Positions 45,391 through 53,511 of a stretch of DNA of 64,000 nt are shown here, piece by piece. How positions within the stretch are numbered: position 1 is the first letter of the stretch; each line of letters starts with the position of its first letter. The DNA comes from Pseudomonas putida (GTDB taxonomy: Bacteria > Pseudomonadota > Gammaproteobacteria > Pseudomonadales > Pseudomonadaceae): NCBI RefSeq assembly GCF_001941965.1, contig NZ_MKZO01000025.1, positions 372,001-436,000 of the forward strand, given 5' to 3'. The position numbers and the translations under genes are program-made. The notes under the pieces were generated by a model, which ran no database searches, was not told the DNA's origin, and saw only the letters and a program-made list of their open reading frames with translations.

Positions 45391-45491
45391 GTTCTTGAGG
45401 GCCCTATCGCTGGCAAGCCAGCTCCCACAGGGATCCCATGCGCCGCGGACCCTGTGGGAGCTGGCTTGCCAGCGATAGGGCCCTCAAGAAC
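45391..45491. repeat. REPIN, 42-bp arms
   Basis: Arms GTTCTTGAGGGCCCTATCGC and complement extend well beyond the REP core. The right arm lies inside the duplicated block described next. Confidence 0.9.
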
Positions 45492-45538
45492 AACAGAAAA
45501 CTATTTGGGACAAGCATCGGCAGGCTCCCATTCTCTCC
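45440..45538. repeat. Direct repeat copy B: REP arm plus decayed batD 3' end
   Basis: About 99 bases match 45552-45650 at an offset of 112. The first 70 bases are nearly identical (GCGCCGCGGACCCTGTGGGA onward, through AACAACAGAAAACTA). The last 30 correspond, in minus orientation, to the final codons of batD (GENGSLP) but are diverged, and the stop codon is lost. Confidence 0.8.
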
Positions 45539-45551
45539 ACAGGGATTGCTG

Positions 45552-45650
45552 GCGCCGCGGACCCTGTGGGAGCTGGCTTGCCAGCGATAGGGCCCTCAAG
45601 AACAACAGAAAACTACTTGGGATAAAGCGGCGGAAGGCTGCCGTTCTCGC
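45552..45650. repeat. Direct repeat copy A: REP arm plus functional batD 3' end
   Basis: The parental block. It contains a single REP arm (45561-45603), then the TAG stop and last dozen codons of batD. Together with copy B it shows tandem duplication of the gene's end together with its REP. Confidence 0.8.
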
Positions 45651-47232
45651 CTTGGGTCGGCTGGGCGAGTTCCGCAGCGGGAATGGTACTGATCGCCTTC
45701 CACAGATCCTCACCTTGCCAATACTGCCCGGCCTCGCTGTACAGCGCGCTGTTCAGCCCATCCAGCGCATCCGACAGCGGCACGAAGCGCGCCGCCATCT
45801 CCGCCAGGGTCTGCGGCTGCTGGCGTGCCCAGGCGTCCAAGGCCTGGCGCGTAGCCTGGGGATCATTGGCCAGGCACGCCCGCTTCAGATCATCGAGCAG
45901 CGTCCGCGGACTCGGCCCCGCCGGAATCACCCGGGCCACCGCCGGCTGCGAACGGGCCCGCCACCACAGGGCGAAACCGGCCAGGGTGGTCAACGCCAGA
46001 ACCAACGTACTCAGTTGCCACGGCCACAACAGCTGGCTGCCCTGGCCTGAGGTCGCACCTGGCGTTTCTGCGGTCAGCGCCGGGTTGTCCTGCACCTGGA
46101 GGCTGCGCGCCGGCAGGCTGCTGTGTTCCAGATGGTCTTCGCGGGTGTTCCACCAGACCACCTCCAGGCTCGGCAACTCGAGGTTGCCGCTGTGGGTCGG
46201 CACCAGCGCCTCGCGTTCCTCGCGGCTGCCGACCAGCCCGCGTTCGTCGATCTGGTTGCGCAGTTGCGGCTGGTCCGGATAACGCCGCAAGCCGGCGATT
46301 TCACTGCTCGGCAACGGCGTCAACTGGGTGCTGGACAGCCCCTCGGCCTTGAGCGTGACGCTGCGGGTCAGCGAGTCGCCGATCTGCACCGGGGTCTGCG
46401 CCGGGTCCGGGCTCCAGTGTTCCTCAAGCGTCAGGTTGCGCGCCGGCAGCCAGGGCGCACCGGCCGGGTAGCTGGCCGGGATCGGCTTGACCTGCAACGG
46501 CAGTTCCCGGGAAATCACCCGCACCTGGCTGTTGCCGGCGGCATTCGGGCTGTCGCTGTCGCCGCCCGCGCTGGTGGCGCTGAAGGTCAGCGACGGCACC
46601 TTCACCTCGCCGCTCTGCTGCGGATACAGGGCATAGCGCATCTCGATCACGCCATGGCGGATGCCGTTGATCAGCTTCTCGTAGGTGCGCGATTCGCCCA
46701 GCGGCTCGATCTTCACCCCGTCCAGTTGCAGCGGGCTGAGGCTGCTGTCGTCGTACAGCGACACCGAGTGGTAGATGCGCAGGGTCAGCACGGCCTGGGC
46801 CTGCACGTAGACGCTGCTCTGGTCGAGGCTGGCCTCGATGAATACCGGGGCGAGCAGGGTCACCGGGGTGTCCTCGGCGGCCTGGACCTGCAACTGGATC
46901 GGCTCGCTATGCAGCTCGCCAAGGCTCAGCGACGGGATTTCCAGGGTCCCGGCGCGGCGTGGCATGAGGGTTACGACCCAGCGCGTGGTGGCTTCGTTCT
47001 GTCCGTCGAGGGTATTGAGGCTGTTGAGCTGGCGCGTGCCACGCACCTCGAAATCCGCCTGCAGGGGCGTCAGGTCCGGCTTGCCGAACTGCGTGACATC
47101 GCCGACCTCAAGGGTCAGTTCCAGGGTTTCCGCGGTATTCAGCTGGCTGCGGTCGACACTGGCGTGCAGCTCCCGGGCCTGGGCCTGCAGGGCGAAGATA
47201 AGACAGAAGACGAAGGCGCAGACGCGGCTCAT
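45613..47232 (-). CDS. batD: BatD-family membrane protein
   Basis: 539 residues from the ATG at 47232 (MSRVCAFVFCLIFALQAQA, a signal peptide). The ATG overlaps the previous stop (ATGA). Large periplasmic beta-rich region (LHASVDRSQLNTAETLELTL; VKIEPLGESRTYEKLINGIR), then one membrane helix near residue 415 (LSTLVLALTTLAGFALWW) and a cytoplasmic tail. It is the last gene of the moxR/bat operon, whose products are linked to envelope stress tolerance in other bacteria. The 3' end has been duplicated together with a REP element. Confidence 0.88.
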   Translation of the reverse strand: MSRVCAFVFCLIFALQAQARELHASVDRSQLNTAETLELTLEVGDVTQFGKPDLTPLQADFEVRGTRQLNSLNTLDGQNEATTRWVVTLMPRRAGTLEIPSLSLGELHSEPIQLQVQAAEDTPVTLLAPVFIEASLDQSSVYVQAQAVLTLRIYHSVSLYDDSSLSPLQLDGVKIEPLGESRTYEKLINGIRHGVIEMRYALYPQQSGEVKVPSLTFSATSAGGDSDSPNAAGNSQVRVISRELPLQVKPIPASYPAGAPWLPARNLTLEEHWSPDPAQTPVQIGDSLTRSVTLKAEGLSSTQLTPLPSSEIAGLRRYPDQPQLRNQIDERGLVGSREEREALVPTHSGNLELPSLEVVWWNTREDHLEHSSLPARSLQVQDNPALTAETPGATSGQGSQLLWPWQLSTLVLALTTLAGFALWWRARSQPAVARVIPAGPSPRTLLDDLKRACLANDPQATRQALDAWARQQPQTLAEMAARFVPLSDALDGLNSALYSEAGQYWQGEDLWKAISTIPAAELAQPTQGENGSLPPLYPK

Positions 47233-48953
47233 CGATGGGTTTCCTGAAGTTGTTGCTGTTCGTACCAGAATTTGCGCCGCAGCAGTTGCGCGGGGTTGTC
47301 CGGGATCTGCCGCAGCCATTGCTCCAGGGCCTGGCGCTGTTCGGCGTCGAGGTTGCTGCCGGTGGGGCGCTGGGGCGGCCGGGTGGTACTTTCGTCGTCA
47401 TCGCCGGCGGCATTCTGCGGCGCTTGAGCCTCGCCTTGTTCCTGCTGTTCCTGGGGCTCGTCGCCGGGCTGACCGGTTTCCTTCTCGTTGTTGCTCTGTT
47501 GCGGATTGTCGCTGGTTTCGCCCGGCATCTGCTGGCCGTTCTGCTGTTCCGGTTCCTCCTCCGGCTCTTTCGCCGGCGGGGTCTGTTCCTGCTGGCGCTG
47601 TTGCAGCAGTTGCTCGACCAGGGCCTTGTTGGTCAGCGCCGGTTGCAGGTCGGGCTGGCGTTCCAGGGCCTCTTCATAGGCATCCACCGCCGCTTCCAGT
47701 TCGCCGCTGCGGGCCAGGGCGTTGCCGCGGTTGTAGTGGCCGGTGGCGCTGTCGTCGAGGGCGAACAGGCGGGCCGCGCCCGCATAGTCGCCGGCCTCAT
47801 AGAGGGCCCAGCCTTTCCATTGCGGGTCCTGGAAGTGCTTGGCCGCTTCCGCCGGACGCTTTCTTTCCAGCAGGTACTGGCCCTGCTGGTCGGGGCGCCG
47901 CCACAGCTCGCTGAATTCGAAGGCATAGGACGGCTGCGGCAGACAGAACAATAGCGGCAGGCAGAACAACCAGCCACGCCGCCCGGCGCAGGCCGCCAGG
48001 AGCAGCAGCGGCAGGAGCAGCCAGTAGCCCTGGTCGGCCCAGGTATCCAGTTGCACGGTCTGGCCGTCGTTGCTCATCGCCTTGGGGTTGTCGAACAGAC
48101 CCAGGCCGCGCAGGTCGAGGTCGTCGATGCGCGCGTGGCGGTAGCGGCCGCCGAGGTCGCTGATAAAGGGCTTGAGGCTGCTGCTGTCGAGGCGCGGAAC
48201 GAAGATCGCGCCGTCGGCGTCCTTGAGCAGTTCGCCATTGGCCTGCTTGACCGGTGCGCCCTCGGCGCTGCCGACGCCGAGCATCAGCAATGGCGGCCCG
48301 TTGCGGCCTAGGGCCTGGGCGATGCCCTGGCGTTCTTCGTCGGTGAGCGACGAGGCGATCAGCAGTAGCCGGCCCTGGCCCAGAGCGCCTTGGGAGAGCA
48401 GTGAGAGCGCCTTGCCCACGGCCAGGTCGGCACGTTGTCCGGCCTGGGGCATGATCCCCGGCTCCAGCGCCTCCAGCAGGTTGCGGCTGGTACCGAGGTC
48501 GTCCGACAGCGGTACCAGGGTGTGGGCGCTGCCGGCGTAGACGACGATGGCGGTCTGGCTGTCACGGCGGTGTTCGAGCAGGTCGAGGATCTTGCGCCGG
48601 GCCTGTTCCAGACGGGTCGGCGGGGTGTCCTCGGCGAGCATTTCCGGGGTCAGTTCGAGCAGGATCACCAGCGGATCAGCCGGGCGCTGGCGGGTTTCCT
48701 CCAGGCGTTCCCAGCTTGGCCCGACCAGTGCCAGCACGCCAAGCACCCAGGCCAGCCCGAGGGCGACCCACGGCAGCTTGCTGTCGTGACCACTGCCACC
48801 ACCCAGCAACACGCCATGGAAGGCCGGCGGCAGGATCATCTGCCAGCGTCCGGCGCGCTTCTGCCGGTGCCAGAGTTTCCACAGCAGCCAGCCGAGCACC
48901 GGCAGCACCAGCAGCCACAGCGGACGCATGAAATGAGGCCAGAGCTCGCTCAT
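47229..48953 (-). CDS. batB: BatB/BatC-type protein: vWA domain plus TPR
   Basis: 574 residues. Two N-terminal helices (about 10-26 and 62-80) and a helix near 305-320 anchor it. The vWA domain (about 90-290) has an altered metal site: LLELTPEML replaces the canonical DxSxS, so MIDAS metal binding is doubtful. After the third helix come TPR-like repeats (AKHFQDPQWKGWALYEAGDY; GHYNRGNALARSGELEAAVD). A long Gln/Glu/Pro-rich stretch (about 470-540) follows. It resembles a BatB-BatC fusion. It overlaps batA and batD by four bases on either side. Confidence 0.88.
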   Translation of the reverse strand: MSELWPHFMRPLWLLVLPVLGWLLWKLWHRQKRAGRWQMILPPAFHGVLLGGGSGHDSKLPWVALGLAWVLGVLALVGPSWERLEETRQRPADPLVILLELTPEMLAEDTPPTRLEQARRKILDLLEHRRDSQTAIVVYAGSAHTLVPLSDDLGTSRNLLEALEPGIMPQAGQRADLAVGKALSLLSQGALGQGRLLLIASSLTDEERQGIAQALGRNGPPLLMLGVGSAEGAPVKQANGELLKDADGAIFVPRLDSSSLKPFISDLGGRYRHARIDDLDLRGLGLFDNPKAMSNDGQTVQLDTWADQGYWLLLPLLLLAACAGRRGWLFCLPLLFCLPQPSYAFEFSELWRRPDQQGQYLLERKRPAEAAKHFQDPQWKGWALYEAGDYAGAARLFALDDSATGHYNRGNALARSGELEAAVDAYEEALERQPDLQPALTNKALVEQLLQQRQQEQTPPAKEPEEEPEQQNGQQMPGETSDNPQQSNNEKETGQPGDEPQEQQEQGEAQAPQNAAGDDDESTTRPPQRPTGSNLDAEQRQALEQWLRQIPDNPAQLLRRKFWYEQQQLQETHR

Positions 48954-50038
48954 CGACGCCTCCGCAGACGCAGGCGCTTCAGCCGTTCACGCCATTCCGG
49001 GTGCGGCTGGAGGAAGTCCGGGCGGCGCAACAGGCGCTGAAGCAGGCGTTGCAGCAGGTGGTCGGGCCAGCGCTCGCGGATCACCAGGGCCATGCTCAAC
49101 AGCATCGCCGCGGCCAGGGGCCAGGCATACAAGGCTTCGGCGGTGCGCGCCTGGGTCGGTTGCTGTTCCACCGGTTCGAGCAGGTCGAGGGTGTCGCCGA
49201 TAGCCTTGAGCTCGGCGCCATCGCGGGCACGGAAATACTCGCCATGGGTGATCTGGGCGATCTCCCGCAGCGAGGCTTCGTCGAGGTCGAGGCTCGGATT
49301 GAGGCCGATCTGCCCGGCGGTGCCGCTTTCCTCGGCGCTGGCGCCGATGCCGATGGTGTAGATGCGGATGTTCTCCTGGGCGGCCAGGCGCGCAGCGGTC
49401 AGCGGGTGGATCTGCCCGCCGTTGTTGGCGCCGTCGGTGACCAGGATCAGCACACGGCTGTCGGTCGGGCGCGAACGCAGGCGCTTGACCGCCAGGCCGA
49501 TGGCGTCGCCGATGGCGGTGTTCTTGCCGGCGATGCCGATCTGCGCGTCATCGAGGAAGTTGCGCACGGTGCGCCGGTCGAAGGTCAGCGGCGCCTGCAG
49601 ATAGGCCTGGCTGCCGAACAGGATCAGGCCGACGCGGTCGCCTTCGCGCTGCTGCAGGAAGTCGCCGAGCAGGTCCTTGACCAGCGACAGGCGGCTGACG
49701 TCCTCGCCGTCCCAGCTCATGTCCGGGTAATCCATCGAGCCGGACACGTCCACGGCCACCAGCAGGTCGCGGCCGCTGGCGGCCACCGGTAGCGGCTCGC
49801 CGAGCCATTGCGGGCGGGCGGCGGCACACAGCAGAAGCAGCCAGACCAGGATGAACGGCGCCTGTTGGCGCAGGGTCGGCAGGTTCAGGCGCGCGCGGCG
49901 GCCGGCCAGGCCTTCCAGTTCATCGAGGAAACTGACCTTGAGCACCGGCTCGCCGCTGTCCGCCGCCGGCAGCAGCAGGCGCGCCAGCCAGGGCAGCGGC
50001 AAGAGGGCGAAGACCCACGGCCAGGCCAGTTCAAACAT
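48950..50038 (-). CDS. batA: BatA-type vWA-domain membrane protein
   Basis: 362 residues with helices near 5-22 and 62-77 and a C-terminal helix near 310. The vWA domain keeps an intact MIDAS: VAVDVSGSMDYPD, GKNTAIGDAI and LVTDGANNGG. The C-terminus is very basic (RLRLRRRR). It pairs with the degenerate vWA of BatB next to it, as in other Bat operons. It overlaps the DUF4381 gene by eight bases. Confidence 0.9.
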   Translation of the reverse strand: MFELAWPWVFALLPLPWLARLLLPAADSGEPVLKVSFLDELEGLAGRRARLNLPTLRQQAPFILVWLLLLCAAARPQWLGEPLPVAASGRDLLVAVDVSGSMDYPDMSWDGEDVSRLSLVKDLLGDFLQQREGDRVGLILFGSQAYLQAPLTFDRRTVRNFLDDAQIGIAGKNTAIGDAIGLAVKRLRSRPTDSRVLILVTDGANNGGQIHPLTAARLAAQENIRIYTIGIGASAEESGTAGQIGLNPSLDLDEASLREIAQITHGEYFRARDGAELKAIGDTLDLLEPVEQQPTQARTAEALYAWPLAAAMLLSMALVIRERWPDHLLQRLLQRLLRRPDFLQPHPEWRERLKRLRLRRRR

Positions 50039-50525
50039 GCTTGCGGATCCAGGTTTCGACCGCCTGGTTGAGGCCGGCGATGGCCTTGTCGTCGAGGCGG
50101 CATTCGGGCTTGTAGGTGCCTTCCACCAGCACCATCCAGCGGGTCAGGCCGGCGGCGGGGCAGCGGTTGTCGAGAAAGGCCAGCCATTTGCGGCCATTGA
50201 GGGTATGGCTGTGGCTGTCCGGGTAATGGTTGCGGCACAGGCGCTTGAGCAGGGCGTTGATCTGCTGCAGCCAGGCGCCGGCCGGAGCGCCGTCGTAGGG
50301 CTTGGGCAATTGCGCCAGTTCGGCCAGGGCGGCGATGCGGATCGGGTCCAGCGGCTGTTCGGCGCGAGGCACCGGGGGTTTGCGTGGACGCCAGTGACGC
50401 AGGCGCCAGAGGCCCCAGCCGAGCAGCGGTACAAGCAGCAGGAGTGCCCACCAGCCCGGCGCCGGTGGCCAGGCGCTGACGGGCGGCGGGGCGATCAGCG
50501 GTTGCAATTGCGCCAGAGGGTTCAT
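50031..50525 (-). CDS. DUF4381 membrane protein
   Basis: 164 residues from the ATG at 50525, which overlaps the DUF58 stop (ATGA). One membrane helix at residues 24-42 (GWWALLLLVPLLGWGLW) precedes a cytoplasmic helical domain (NALLKRLCRNHYP; GRKWLAFLD). This matches the DUF4381 protein placed between DUF58 and BatA in moxR operons. Its exact role is unknown. Confidence 0.88.
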   Translation of the reverse strand: MNPLAQLQPLIAPPPVSAWPPAPGWWALLLLVPLLGWGLWRLRHWRPRKPPVPRAEQPLDPIRIAALAELAQLPKPYDGAPAGAWLQQINALLKRLCRNHYPDSHSHTLNGRKWLAFLDNRCPAAGLTRWMVLVEGTYKPECRLDDKAIAGLNQAVETWIRKHV

Positions 50526-51466
50526 CGCGGCTTGCCTGCCCGTTGTGGGTCGAGGTATTCGCGCAGTTGCTCGATCATTTCGCTCTGGGTGCTCAGGGGC
50601 ATCAGCACCACCCGCAGTTTCTGCGCGAGCATTTCCCAGCGCTCGATACGCGCCTCGCTCTGCTGGCGATAGCTCTGGCGCAGGTTGCTGTCCAGCGTAT
50701 CCAGCTCCAGTTGCGCGCCACGCTGGGCGAAACGCAGCAGGCCGGCGGCGGGCAGGGCGTGGTCGAGCGGGTCGGACAACGGCAGCAGGAGCAGGTCGCA
50801 ATGCCGTGACAGCAGGCTGAGTTGCTGTTCCACGCCGGGATTCAGGGCGCGCTCGTCGCACAGGATGATCGCCAGGCTGCCCGGGCGCAGCACCTCGCGG
50901 GCTCGGCGCAGCGCAGTGCCGAGGTTATCGCCCTGGGGCGTGGCCTCGGTGTGCAGTGACTGGTTGACCCGGGCCAGGCGGTTGAGCAGTTGCAGCAGGC
51001 TTTGCTTGCTGCGGCGCGGCTTGATCTCGTGGTGTTCGTTGTCGCCGAACACCAACCCGCCGATGCGGTCGTTATGCCCCAGGGCCGCCCAGCCGAACAG
51101 CGCGGCGGCTTGCGCGGCGAGCACCGACTTGAACATCAATCCGGAGCCGAAGAACAGCCGGCGGCTCTGCTCGACCATGATAAAAATCGGCCGCTCGCGT
51201 TCCTCATGGAACAGCTTGGTGTGCGGCTCCTGGGTGCGGGCGGTCACCCGCCAGTCGATATTGCGCACATCGTCGCCGGCCTGGTACACGCGCACCTGGT
51301 CGAAATCCACGCCGCGCCCGCGCAGGCGCGAATGGTGCAGGCCGACCAGCGGGCTGCGCTGGCCGGGGGCGGAAAACAGACGGACTTCGCGCACCCGGTG
51401 GCGCATCTCGATCAGCTCGGTGAGGCTGATGCGGATGCCGGGGGCGGCCAACAGTTGACTGGGCAT
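50522..51466 (-). CDS. DUF58 protein of the MoxR/Bat operon
   Basis: 314 residues. The diagnostic DUF58 segment VRVYQAGDDVRNIDWRVTAR is near residue 58, followed by a vWA-like fold (IFIMVEQSRRLFFGSG) in which the MIDAS first motif reads VEQSRR. There is no signal peptide. DUF58 proteins act with MoxR AAA+ ATPases. It begins 5 bases after moxR. Confidence 0.9.
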   Translation of the reverse strand: MPSQLLAAPGIRISLTELIEMRHRVREVRLFSAPGQRSPLVGLHHSRLRGRGVDFDQVRVYQAGDDVRNIDWRVTARTQEPHTKLFHEERERPIFIMVEQSRRLFFGSGLMFKSVLAAQAAALFGWAALGHNDRIGGLVFGDNEHHEIKPRRSKQSLLQLLNRLARVNQSLHTEATPQGDNLGTALRRAREVLRPGSLAIILCDERALNPGVEQQLSLLSRHCDLLLLPLSDPLDHALPAAGLLRFAQRGAQLELDTLDSNLRQSYRQQSEARIERWEMLAQKLRVVLMPLSTQSEMIEQLREYLDPQRAGKPR

Positions 51467-51470
51467 GGGC

Positions 51471-52430
51471 TCAGGCGACGGCGACGACGTCGAGAATGCG
51501 CTGGATCACCCGGTCCTGGTCGATCCCGGCCGCTTCGGCCTCGAACGACAGGATAATGCGGTGGCGCAGCACGTCGAACAGCACCGCCTGGATATCCTCG
51601 GGGCTGACGAAATCGCGCCCGGCCAGCCAGGCATGGGCGCGGGCGCAGCGGTCCAGGGCAATGGACCCGCGCGGGCTGGCGCCGTAGGCGATCCAGTCGC
51701 CCAGCTCGGCGTCGTACTTGGCGCCGTTGCGCGTGGCCATGACCAGTTGCACCAGGTATTCCTCCACCGCATCGGCCATGTACAGGCCGAGGATCTCCTT
51801 GCGTGCGGCGAAGATCGCCTGTTGGCTGACCCGGCGCTCGGGCTTGGTCTCGCCGTTCAGCGCCTCGCCACGGGCCTGGGAAAGGATGCGGCGCTCCACG
51901 GTGGCATCCGGGAAGCCGATCTTCACATGCATCAGGAAGCGGTCGAGCTGGGCTTCCGGCAGCGGGTAGGTGCCTTCCTGCTCGATCGGGTTTTGGGTCG
52001 CCATCACCAGGAACAGCGGCGACAGCTCGTAGGTGCTGCGGCCGACGCTGACCTGGCGCTCGGCCATGGCTTCGAGCAATGCCGACTGGACCTTGGCCGG
52101 GGCGCGGTTGATTTCGTCGGCCAGCACCAGGTTATGGAAGATCGGGCCTTGCTGGAACACGAAGCTGCCGGTTTCCGGGCGATAGATCTCGGTGCCGGTG
52201 ATATCGGCCGGGAGCAGGTCGGGGGTGAACTGGATGCGATGGAACTGGGCCTCGATCCCTTCGGCCAGTTCCTTGATGGCCTTGGTCTTGGCCAGGCCGG
52301 GGGCGCCTTCGACCAGCATATGGCCGTCGGCCAGGAGCACGATGAGCAGACGCTCTACCAGTTTCTCCTGGCCGAGGATCTGGGTGGAAAGAAAGGTGCG
52401 CAGCGCGATCAGCGCTTCACGGTGTTCCAT
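51471..52430 (-). CDS. moxR: MoxR-family AAA+ ATPase
   Basis: 319 residues from the ATG at 52430; in-frame sequence upstream is proline-rich and intergenic in character. Walker A EGAPGLAKTKAIKEL, Walker B NLVLADEINRAP, sensor MATQNPIEQEGTYPLPEAQL (with the MoxR-typical NPIEQEGTYPLPEAQ) and arginine finger region ASPRGSIAL. It is a chaperone-like ATPase working on the vWA proteins of its own operon. It is the first gene of moxR-DUF58-DUF4381-batA-batB-batD. Confidence 0.93.
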   Translation of the reverse strand: MEHREALIALRTFLSTQILGQEKLVERLLIVLLADGHMLVEGAPGLAKTKAIKELAEGIEAQFHRIQFTPDLLPADITGTEIYRPETGSFVFQQGPIFHNLVLADEINRAPAKVQSALLEAMAERQVSVGRSTYELSPLFLVMATQNPIEQEGTYPLPEAQLDRFLMHVKIGFPDATVERRILSQARGEALNGETKPERRVSQQAIFAARKEILGLYMADAVEEYLVQLVMATRNGAKYDAELGDWIAYGASPRGSIALDRCARAHAWLAGRDFVSPEDIQAVLFDVLRHRIILSFEAEAAGIDQDRVIQRILDVVAVA

Positions 52431-52603
52431 CGTGACGGTTCCTGGAGTGAAGCCCGGGGCGGCGTGAAGCGCCCGGACAGGGGCTGATACTTTAATCCAT
52501 CCAGGGGGGTGGCGACTAACGGTACGGGGGAAATCTTTTACGGGGGGAGGGCGGGTTTCTGGTGTCAAATACGGTATTCAAGACGTTATGCGGAGCCTGG
52601 GAG

Positions 52604-52707
52604 GGCCTCATCGCTGGCAACGCCAGCTCCCACAGGGTCCGCGCCGGGCACAAGTTCTGCGGCTGACCCAGAACCCTGTGGGAGCCGGCATTGCCGGCGA
52701 TGAGGCC
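52604..52707. repeat. Mixed REPIN with GGCAACGCC / GGCATTGCC cores
   Basis: GGCCTCATCGCTGGCAACGC on the left and GAGCCGGCATTGCCGGCGAT on the right. The two arms carry cores differing from each other and from the standard GGCTTGCC, so this pair has diverged. Confidence 0.75.
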
Positions 52708-52742
52708 ATCAGCCCCACCCCAAATCCGGCGGTGTACCCGGC

Positions 52743-52775
52743 CCCTGTGGGAGCTGGCTTGCCAGCGATAGGGCC
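52743..52775. repeat. Single REP
   Basis: Standard CCTGTGGGAGCTGGCTTGCC followed by AGCGATAGGGCC, without an inverted partner close by. Apart from these REPs I see nothing else in the 380-base gap 52431-52811, which must also hold the moxR promoter. Confidence 0.8.
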
Positions 52776-52811
52776 GTCAGCCTCACCCCAATTCCCAGCA
52801 ATGCCCCCAGT

Positions 52812-53168
52812 TCAGCGCTCGCAGACCAGCGTCCCGACCCCATCCAGAATCACCTTCAACACCGCCTCGATCTCATCCAGGTCATCACCCAGCGCATTAG
52901 CGATATCGATCTCCAGCACATCATCCCCACCAAACAGATCCGTCGCCCCCGGCGCCGTCTCGATCAGCAGCCGGCTGGCGCTCAAGGTCACCTTGATATC
53001 CCGCAGCGTGTCGCCTTCTTTCTCGATCATCAGGTCGACTTCATCGTCTTCCGGATACCGGCAAAGGATGAACAAACGGCCATCGGTATTGTTGCTGCCG
53101 AGGGTGGCAAGGTTGTCTTCTTCGTCATCGCAGGCGTTGCCGAAAATCAGCTCGGAGGTCAGTTGCAT
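52812..53168 (-). CDS. Conserved Pseudomonas hypothetical protein
   Basis: 118 acidic residues (many Asp/Glu; DDEEDN, LDEIEAVLK), soluble, with no signal peptide. It contains GRLFILCRYPEDDEVDLMIE. A gene of this size sits between gdhB and moxR in P. aeruginosa too, so it is a conserved neighbour. It is divergent from gdhB. Function not recognised. Confidence 0.75.
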   Translation of the reverse strand: MQLTSELIFGNACDDEEDNLATLGSNNTDGRLFILCRYPEDDEVDLMIEKEGDTLRDIKVTLSASRLLIETAPGATDLFGGDDVLEIDIANALGDDLDEIEAVLKVILDGVGTLVCER

Positions 53169-53511
53169 GGTGCAGCTCGGTCAAGGAAATGAAACCCAAG
53201 TGTGCCAGCGTTTGCCCATGGGATGAATCTCCGCCTGCACCTCAATGTCCGAATATGTCGCAGCGCCGCAAGCAGGGGCGGGTGGGCTGTCGTTAAGCTG
53301 CGTTGTCGATGGACACCCGTAAAGACGCAGTCGGCTCCAACAGACAGTGGTTTTTGCAGATGCCCATCCTGGTGTGACCGACCGGTCAAACCTGTACTCG
53401 CTCTTTCGCATTTCCCCTCCGCCGCGCCCGACATTGACTATGGTTGATGCGGGATAAAGCGGACACGCGCGACGTTTCAATCAAAAACAAAGCCCAAGCG
53501 GAGTACCACAG
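53169..53511. other. Divergent promoter region between the hypothetical gene and gdhB
   Basis: A 343-base gap without an ORF that I can support. TTGACT (53434) and GATAAA (53453) near gdhB are only 13 bases apart, too close for a good sigma-70 promoter. No REP element or terminator is visible. Confidence 0.5.

Noticed and set aside
45333..45428. N-terminal extension of SbcD
   Set aside because: The extra 32 codons are translated REP sequence (GAGLPAIGPS) that recurs in unrelated frames at other REPs.
45391..45603. Possible CRISPR array in the repeated palindromes
   Set aside because: Repeats are inverted REP pairs with irregular spacing and no unique spacers of constant length, and no cas genes are present.
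52431..52568. N-terminal extension of MoxR
   Set aside because: Proline-rich, with no conservation expected; the ATG at 52430 has a ribosome site and gives the usual length.
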